Below, piece by piece: positions 1-4,807 of a DNA stretch of 5,986 bases. The stretch spans positions 1-5,986 of the forward strand of contig JAJKIL010000329.1 in NCBI GenBank assembly GCA_021154515.1. Direction: 5' to 3'. This stretch comes from Niastella sp. GTDB taxonomy: Bacteria > Bacteroidota > Bacteroidia > Chitinophagales > Chitinophagaceae. A model generated the notes under the pieces. It was not told where the DNA came from and made no database searches. It worked only from the letters and a program-made list of their open reading frames with translations. The position numbers were made by a program, and so were the translations under genes. Numbering within the stretch: position 1 is the stretch's first letter; each line of letters opens with the position of its first letter.

Positions 1-2
1 AG

Positions 3-638
3 CACCGGAACAGCATTATTTTTAAAGAACAACTGGAAGCTTTAAAGAATAAATACATCAACCGGCTGGCCATTCATTTTTTGCTGAGCCGCGAACAAAC
101 AGACGCGGTTATTTATTCAGGTCGCATTACTGAAGAGAAGTTATCCTTATTGAGTGAGAAGCTCATCGATGTGCAAGGCATGGATGACATCTTTATTTGC
201 GGCCCCGAACAAATGATCTTTACGGCGAAGGGCTGGCTGGAACAACAGGGCATCGATAAGAAGAAAATTCACTTTGAACTGTTCACCACACCGGGGGAGA
301 AGACCGAAGGCAGAAGGCAGCCGGCAGAAGGCAGAAATGAAGAAAGCACTAGTGAAAAAAGCAAGGTTACGGTGAAATTGGATGGAATTTCATTTGATTT
401 TGACCTGCCTTACGATGGCGAAACTGTTCTGGAAGCTGCCTTACAACAGGGCGCCGATCTGCCCTTCTCCTGCAAAGGCGGCGTTTGCAGCACCTGTAAG
501 GCCAAGTTATTGGAAGGCAAGGTTGATATGGACACGAACTACGCCCTGGAACAGGAAGAAGTAAACGCCGGTTATATCCTTACCTGCCAAAGCCACCCCC
601 GCAGTGAAAGAATAGTCATTGATTTCGATGTTAAATAG
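3..638 (+). CDS. paaE: PaaE-type ferredoxin reductase, 3' part (5' end outside window)
   Basis: The reading frame is open from base 3 (first codons read HRNSIIFKEQLEALK) to TAG at 636-638. The start lies upstream, and an internal TTG at 81 is not the real start. The visible 211 residues hold the end of a ferredoxin-NADP-reductase-like domain, with the CGPEQMI nucleotide-binding motif near fragment residues 66-72. A charged linker (~95-120) leads to a complete plant-type 2Fe-2S domain with cysteines at fragment positions 157, 162, 165 and 195 (C-x4-C-x2-C-x29-C). FAD/NAD domain first and ferredoxin last is the order of PaaE, which passes electrons from NADPH to the PaaABC(D) phenylacetyl-CoA epoxidase in the cytoplasm. 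No paaA-D genes follow, so it is either the last gene of an upstream paa operon or a stand-alone reductase for another oxygenase or desaturase. The fold is certain; the exact partner is inferred. The linker contains a 7-bp tandem repeat. Confidence 0.85.
   Translation, partial: HRNSIIFKEQLEALKNKYINRLAIHFLLSREQTDAVIYSGRITEEKLSLLSEKLIDVQGMDDIFICGPEQMIFTAKGWLEQQGIDKKKIHFELFTTPGEKTEGRRQPAEGRNEESTSEKSKVTVKLDGISFDFDLPYDGETVLEAALQQGADLPFSCKGGVCSTCKAKLLEGKVDMDTNYALEQEEVNAGYILTCQSHPRSERIVIDFDVK
309..336 (+). repeat. Four tandem 7-bp units inside the reductase linker
   Basis: Units start at 309, 316, 323 and 330 and read GGCAGAA, GGCAGCC, GGCAGAA, GGCAGAA: three identical copies and one with two changes. 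They encode most of the linker stretch EGRRQPAEGRN between the reductase and 2Fe-2S domains. Seven is not a multiple of three, so each unit is read in a different frame, and gaining or losing one or two units would shift the downstream iron-sulfur domain out of frame. Confidence 0.85.
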
Positions 639-675
639 GCAAAAAATTATCAACATCCCCAGCCAGCTGGCAAAA

Positions 676-710
676 TTGTCAATTTCCGTAGCTCCCCAAC
701 CTTATCTTCG
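676..710 (+). promoter_or_regulatory. Possible Bacteroidota-type promoter of the NA37 gene
   Basis: TATCTTCG at 703-710 matches the Bacteroidota -7 consensus TAnnTTTG with one change. A TTG at 676-678 could be the -33 element, but the 24-nt gap is somewhat longer than usual. The predicted transcript would have a very short leader before the ATG at 729. The -33 candidate lies inside a 13-bp palindrome (673-685), a plausible operator. No intrinsic terminator is visible between the reductase stop and this point, so read-through from upstream is also possible. This is pattern matching only. Confidence 0.3.
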
Positions 711-728
711 CGGGCTCAAAAACAGGTT

Positions 729-1775
729 ATGACCGGAATTGATAGTGTACAGCTGGAACAGGTGATCGTTCATAAAGTGGGTAACCCCTCCCGGGGCGAA
801 GACTTAAAACTTTCTATTAACCCTCTCACCCTGAACGACGAAATGGTAAGGGGCCTGCTTACCAAATATTTCCTGGGACCCTTTAATGAAAATGAGTCTT
901 ATCATTTTACCCACCTCAGCGACGTAAATATGAACGAGGTGTATACTTTCGTTCGTAAGATCTTCGAGGATAGGGAAAGCTTTACCGAGCAATCTGTTTT
1001 ACTGGCGCAATTCCTGTACAGCAAATCAACTCACGTTAAGGTAAAAGAGGGCGAGTTGTATGTAGTAAAGTTCGACAATGTACCTTATGAGGGCGATTTC
1101 ATCAGAGCAGTTGGGATCTTCAAATCAGAAACCAAAGAAACCTTTCTGAAAGTATTTCAACATGGTCCAAGTTGGGAAGTGATACAGGAAGAAGGCGTAA
1201 ACATCAACAAACTCGATAAAGGCTGCCTGATCTTTCATACCAACACCAACGAAGGATTTAAGGTATGCGTGGTTGATGCTACCAATAAACAAAACGATGC
1301 GCAATACTGGGTTACCGACTTTTTACAGGTAACACCCTATGCTGATGACTATCACAATACCGATAAATACCTCAGTCTTTGCAAGAGCTTTATCACCAAC
1401 GAGTATCCCGAGAAATTCGATGTTTCTAAAAGCGACCAGATAGATATGCTGAACCGCTCTATGGAATATTTTAAAACTAAAGAGAATTTCAGTATCGATG
1501 AGTTTACCAATGAAGTGATCCATCACCAGGAAGTGGTTGATACTTTCATGGACTATAAAAAGAACTTTGAATCGGCCCGCAATTTTGAGATCCAGGATGA
1601 GTTTGCCATTCACGTGTCGGCAGTAAAACAACAACAGCGCGCTTTTAAAACCGTACTAAAGCTCGATAAGAACTTTCACATCTATATTCATGGCCGCCGC
1701 GATCTGATAGAGAAAGGAGTTGATGAAATGAGCGGGAAGAAATACTATAAACTTTTCTTTGATGAAGAGAGTTAA
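729..1775 (+). CDS. NA37 family (YejK/NdpA-like) nucleoid-associated protein
   Basis: This complete 348-residue protein resembles the 37-kDa nucleoid-associated family (Pfam NA37; YejK/NdpA in Gammaproteobacteria, about 335 aa, so the length fits). Family-like stretches include GPSWEVIQEEGVNINKLDKG (146-165), the following CLIFHTNTNEGFKV segment, YWVTDFLQV (193-201) and the C-terminal LDKNFHIYIHG...YYKLFFDEE region (312-347). It is soluble, with no signal peptide or membrane segment. Members co-purify with the nucleoid, but their molecular role is poorly defined, and Bacteroidota versions are essentially uncharacterised. The ATG at 729 is preceded by only a weak ACAGG, as is common in this phylum, and the family-like N-terminus begins right there. 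It lies 90 nt after the reductase gene and converges on the next gene with a 14-nt gap and no clear hairpin. Family call firm; function in this organism unknown. Confidence 0.85.
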   Translation: MTGIDSVQLEQVIVHKVGNPSRGEDLKLSINPLTLNDEMVRGLLTKYFLGPFNENESYHFTHLSDVNMNEVYTFVRKIFEDRESFTEQSVLLAQFLYSKSTHVKVKEGELYVVKFDNVPYEGDFIRAVGIFKSETKETFLKVFQHGPSWEVIQEEGVNINKLDKGCLIFHTNTNEGFKVCVVDATNKQNDAQYWVTDFLQVTPYADDYHNTDKYLSLCKSFITNEYPEKFDVSKSDQIDMLNRSMEYFKTKENFSIDEFTNEVIHHQEVVDTFMDYKKNFESARNFEIQDEFAIHVSAVKQQQRAFKTVLKLDKNFHIYIHGRRDLIEKGVDEMSGKKYYKLFFDEES

Positions 1776-1789
1776 TGCAAGTTTATTAG

Positions 1790-2215
1790 TTATTTCAACG
1801 CTTTAAAAAATCGTTCTACATCCAACACCTCTGCAGGTGTTAGTATTTCGTTATTATCATATTTAGCTTTCAAAAAAACCACCCGTTTGTGCTCGGGGTA
1901 TTTTGCCAGGATGGCCTCCATCAGCTGACCAACCCGTTCGTCTTTCTCATACATGGGCTTGGGTGGGGGCGGCGCTGATTTATACCGGGTAGGCCGTTTC
2001 AGGATCATCGCTTCCAGCGTGGCCAGTTTGGCTACCGGAATCGATTTTACCTTCTGCGATTTGTTATATATTCCTTCCAGTTGTTTCTTACTTAACCCAC
2101 CGCGCTCCTGGTATTGCTGATACAGGCTTTGCACAAATGTTGAATGCGGTTGTGCAATAAGCAAAGCTTCCAGTACATCCTTCACCACATCTACATCTAT
2201 TTTCTTCCGGTTCAT
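1790..2215 (-). CDS. Unknown protein with internal duplication of a helical module
   Basis: I do not recognise a characterised family in this 141-residue protein, which is soluble, lysine-rich and lacks a signal peptide. Residues 14-56 (starting VLEALLIAQP) and 98-140 (starting LMEAILAKYP) align without gaps at an offset of 84: V/L-L/M-E-A-L/I-L, then P at matching places, V-x-x-L and Y in the middle helix, and a loop followed by L-S/T. The first copy carries the ERGGLSKKQLEGIY motif. A basic stretch and a proline-rich linker (APPPPKP, 81-87) separate the copies. The pattern suggests two copies of a small helical hairpin, perhaps a protein- or nucleic-acid-binding adaptor; this is inference. 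Start choice is supported by AAGGA about 11 nt upstream of the ATG on the minus strand and by a promoter candidate at 2290-2297. The coding pattern is continuous and the opposite strand offers no better gene. Confidence 0.75.
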   Translation of the reverse strand: MNRKKIDVDVVKDVLEALLIAQPHSTFVQSLYQQYQERGGLSKKQLEGIYNKSQKVKSIPVAKLATLEAMILKRPTRYKSAPPPPKPMYEKDERVGQLMEAILAKYPEHKRVVFLKAKYDNNEILTPAEVLDVERFFKALK

Positions 2216-2270
2216 ATTATTCTGTTTCCTTATTTCTTTTCAGGTAGGGGTTGCCGTTTTTTGCCCCCAC

Positions 2271-2297
2271 GCAATCGATTGCTTCCCTGCAAAGGTA
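2271..2297 (-). promoter_or_regulatory. Promoter -7 element and palindromic operator candidate for the 141-aa gene
   Basis: On the minus strand, bases 2297-2290 read TACCTTTG, a perfect match to the Bacteroidota -7 consensus TAnnTTTG. A -33 TTTG is not clear; the expected place carries TTTAATG. The start of transcription would fall near 2283-2280, inside or beside a perfect 12-bp palindrome GCAATCGATTGC at 2271-2282. This would give a leader of roughly 65-70 nt. A dyad at the start site is a common operator position, so repression there is plausible but unproven. Confidence 0.4.
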
Positions 2298-2392
2298 ATC
2301 TGTATTATGATGTAATCATTAAATGCAGGCCCAGTGCAGGTTTTTGCGGCTATAAAGTCCTGAAATATCGCAAACTTTTGCAACATACAAAG

Positions 2393-2400
2393 TAAATTCG
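2393..2400 (+). promoter_or_regulatory. Weak -7 element candidate for the secreted hydrolase gene
   Basis: TAAATTCG matches TAnnTTTG with one change and lies 25 nt before the ATG at 2426, a usual leader length in this phylum. The nearest TTTTG (2376-2380) is only 12 nt upstream, too close for a normal -33 box, so the match may be accidental. A small dyad GCAAA-ct-TTTGC at 2370-2381 overlaps that TTTTG. Confidence 0.25.
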
Positions 2401-2425
2401 ATCACACCTGCTAAAATAACCTACC

Positions 2426-4765
2426 ATGAAACATTTACTAACTGTTTATCTGGCCTGTATGCTATGCATGGCGGGCAAGGCCCAACATGCACCAAAACGG
2501 GAATTCAGGGGCGCCTGGATAGCCACCTACACCAATATCGACTGGCCCAATCGCTCCCAAACTCCTGCCCAACAACGGGCCGCTTTACTCACCATCCTCG
2601 ATCACCACAAAGCTACGGGTATAACCGCCCTGTTTATCCAGGTTCGCAGCCAGTGTGATGCCCTATATGCCAGCGGCATCGAACCCTGGTCTGCCGACCT
2701 TACCGGTACCCAGGGCAAAGCTCCCGACCAGCTCTGGGATCCTATGCAATTCGCCATTGAAGAATGCCATAAACGCGGCATTGAATTTCATGCCTGGTTA
2801 AATCCATACCGCTCTGCCGGTAACTCAAACAGCATTCCCAACTTTGCCGCCAACCACGTTACCAAAACGCATCCCGAGTGGCAGCTAAGCCAGGGCACCC
2901 TGCGCATTCTTAATCCCGGCCTACCAGCAGTTCGTGATTATGTTACCAGCGTTATCACAGATATTGTACACCGTTATGATGTGGATGGCATTCATTTCGA
3001 TGACTATTTTTATCCTTCCCCACCGGCAGCAGGTACAGCGCCCTTCAACGATGACTCTTCTTATAATGCCGATCCCCGCGGCTTTACCGTGCGCGCCGAC
3101 TGGCGCCGGGACAATGTAAACCTATTGATCGAACGGGTGTACGACAGCATTAAAACCATAAAACCCTGGGTAAAGTTCGGCGTATCGCCTTCAGGCATTT
3201 ATCGCAACAGCACCAATCCCGATATCGGTTCCGCCACCAGTGGTCTGGAGCATTATACTTCTTTATATGCCGATACGCGCAAATGGTTACAAAAGGGCTG
3301 GCTCGATTATCTGTGTCCCCAGGTATATTGGTACATCGGGCAACCCGGCGCCAATTATGGCGTGGTTGTTCCCTGGTGGAATAACAATGCCTACGGCCGT
3401 CATATTTACATCGGGCTGGCTGGTTATAAAGTAAATGACCCCGCCCAGGGCGTTAACTGGGCCAACCCCTCCATGATCCCGAATGAAGTAAGATTGAACC
3501 GCTCGCTACCCAATATTTATGGTGAAGCAGTTTATAACACCAATAGTTTGCGCAGCACTACCAAACTGGGCTTTCGTGACTCACTGCGCTTGTTTTTCTA
3601 TAACAAACCTGCCTTACTGCCCAGCATGCCATGGCGCGATAGTATTGCGCCCGATAAACCCATTAATGTAACCGCGGTAAAATATGGCAACGATTCTGTT
3701 GGGCTACACTGGACCAAACCCCTTGCCAGCGATGAGTTGAACAAGGCCTGGCAATTTGTGATCTATCGTTCTACCAACCCGGTGGTTGATACCAGCCTGG
3801 CAGAAAATATGCTGTACATTACCACCGACGACACAACCGCCTTTACCGACACCTCATTTACCCCGGATAGCACTTATTATTACGTGGTTACTACCACGGA
3901 CAGGTTTCATAATGAAAGCGGCGCCTCCAACACCGTTTCCACGCTGCCGCCTGCTATTGCCTGTCCGGCCGATACTATGCTGGTGCTGAATTCAACCTGC
4001 GCGGTAACATTGCCCGATTTCACTTCGCAGGTAACTGTACAGGCATCATCGCCCGTTACCATTATACAAACACCAGTAGCAGGAAGTATAATTAATGGCC
4101 AGCAGGATACCCTGATCACTATTATTGCAACAGATCTTGCGGGCAATGCCGACACCTGTTCTTTCCATGTAAGAACGGTTGACCACGAAGCGCCATTGAT
4201 CACCAGCATCACGGCTACACCCGCCACTTTATGGCCGCCGAATCATACCATGCGCGATGTTACCATCGACTATACACTTACCGATAATTGCGGTCCTGTT
4301 ACAGCTTCATTAACTGTTACCAGCAATGAGCCAGCCGCTAATTATTTTGAACCTGACTTTGTGGTGGTGGATGCGCATCATGTGAGATTGCGTGCCGAGA
4401 AGTCGCATCTCACTAAAGACAGGATCTATACCATTGCTATCACTGCTACGGATAGCGCGGGAAATACAAGCGCCGGTTCCACCACAGTTACCGTGTCGAA
4501 CCTGCCTGGTGAGGATGATGGTATCTTAACAGTGAAGGCATTCCCGAATCCTTCTCCTGGCCAGTTCATCATTATTACGCTGAGTACCTCACCCAAACCG
4601 CTCAGCATTTCTGTAACTGATAATTCGGGTAAACTGATTGAAGCAAGGAGTGGATTGCCGGCCACCGGCTTATTCTTCCTGGGCGACAGTTATGTAGCGG
4701 GTATTTATTATTTACAGGTAAAACAAGGGAATAGTAAACAAACTATTAAGCTCGTAAAGCTATAA
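2426..4765 (+). CDS. Secreted GHL10 (DUF187) glycosyl hydrolase-like protein with FN3, HYR-like and T9SS sorting domains
   Basis: This complete 779-residue protein begins with a signal peptide (MKHLLTVYLACMLCMAGKAQ, cleavage likely after residue 20). A GHL10/DUF187 TIM-barrel-like domain follows (about 25-330), with FRGAWIATYTNIDWP (27-41), AWLNPYR (123-129), VDGIHFDDYFYP (186-197, acidic D187, D192, D193 as catalytic or ligand candidates), FGVSPSG (251-257) and CPQVYW (297-302). Next come an FN3 domain (about 408-506), a HYR-like module (about 509-587), an Ig-like module starting TLWPPNHTM (about 588-691) and a T9SS type A sorting domain (702-779; FPNPSPG 706-712, AGIYYLQV 758-765, ending KLVKL). 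E. coli DigH (YddW), a relative, cleaves denuded peptidoglycan glycans, so a glycan substrate is likely but not determined here. It is probably exported by Sec, then T9SS, to the surface or medium. Two cysteines inside the signal peptide do not form a good lipobox. It is transcribed alone and ends in a strong terminator. Confidence 0.88.
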   Translation: MKHLLTVYLACMLCMAGKAQHAPKREFRGAWIATYTNIDWPNRSQTPAQQRAALLTILDHHKATGITALFIQVRSQCDALYASGIEPWSADLTGTQGKAPDQLWDPMQFAIEECHKRGIEFHAWLNPYRSAGNSNSIPNFAANHVTKTHPEWQLSQGTLRILNPGLPAVRDYVTSVITDIVHRYDVDGIHFDDYFYPSPPAAGTAPFNDDSSYNADPRGFTVRADWRRDNVNLLIERVYDSIKTIKPWVKFGVSPSGIYRNSTNPDIGSATSGLEHYTSLYADTRKWLQKGWLDYLCPQVYWYIGQPGANYGVVVPWWNNNAYGRHIYIGLAGYKVNDPAQGVNWANPSMIPNEVRLNRSLPNIYGEAVYNTNSLRSTTKLGFRDSLRLFFYNKPALLPSMPWRDSIAPDKPINVTAVKYGNDSVGLHWTKPLASDELNKAWQFVIYRSTNPVVDTSLAENMLYITTDDTTAFTDTSFTPDSTYYYVVTTTDRFHNESGASNTVSTLPPAIACPADTMLVLNSTCAVTLPDFTSQVTVQASSPVTIIQTPVAGSIINGQQDTLITIIATDLAGNADTCSFHVRTVDHEAPLITSITATPATLWPPNHTMRDVTIDYTLTDNCGPVTASLTVTSNEPAANYFEPDFVVVDAHHVRLRAEKSHLTKDRIYTIAITATDSAGNTSAGSTTVTVSNLPGEDDGILTVKAFPNPSPGQFIIITLSTSPKPLSISVTDNSGKLIEARSGLPATGLFFLGDSYVAGIYYLQVKQGNSKQTIKLVKL

Positions 4766-4768
4766 TTT

Positions 4769-4804
4769 AAAAGGGTGGTCCTTATGTGGTCCACCCTTTT
4801 TTTT
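4769..4804. terminator. Bidirectional intrinsic terminator between convergent genes
   Basis: The 10-bp stem AAAAGGGTGG (4769-4778) pairs perfectly with CCACCCTTTT (4791-4800). Inside it a T-T mismatch and two further C-G pairs leave a 6-nt loop. Eight T's (4797-4804) follow on the plus strand, so it ends the hydrolase transcript that stops at 4765. On the minus strand the same hairpin sits just after the JetC-like stop (4808) and is followed by a shorter run of four T's, so it can serve both genes. Confidence 0.9.
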
Positions 4805-4807
4805 AAT

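Noticed and set aside
81..638. TTG at 81 as the start of a short stand-alone ferredoxin protein
   Set aside because: The frame is open back to base 3 and those residues continue the reductase family sequence, so the gene starts outside the window.
1323..1634. 103-residue minus-strand frame inside the NA37 gene
   Set aside because: It overlaps conserved NA37 residues on the other strand and resembles nothing recognisable.
2241..2270. GGGG...CCCC stretch in the leader of the 141-aa gene as a riboswitch or attenuator
   Set aside because: Only about four base pairs form across the loop, and no known riboswitch core or leader peptide could be recognised.
2144..2395. 83-residue plus-strand open frame across the divergent intergenic region
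   Set aside because: It starts inside the minus-strand 141-aa gene, its composition is not protein-like, and it covers the promoter and palindrome region; it is a chance frame.
2426..2485. Possible lipoprotein signal (cysteines at residues 11 and 14)
   Set aside because: The cysteines sit inside the hydrophobic core, no good L-[ASTVI]-[GAS]-C box is present, and the C-terminal T9SS domain fits a Sec-cleaved secreted protein better.
3907..4227. 106-residue minus-strand frame opposite the FN3/HYR modules
   Set aside because: It is antisense to a clearly coding, domain-bearing region, has no ribosome binding site or family resemblance, and is a shadow of codon bias.
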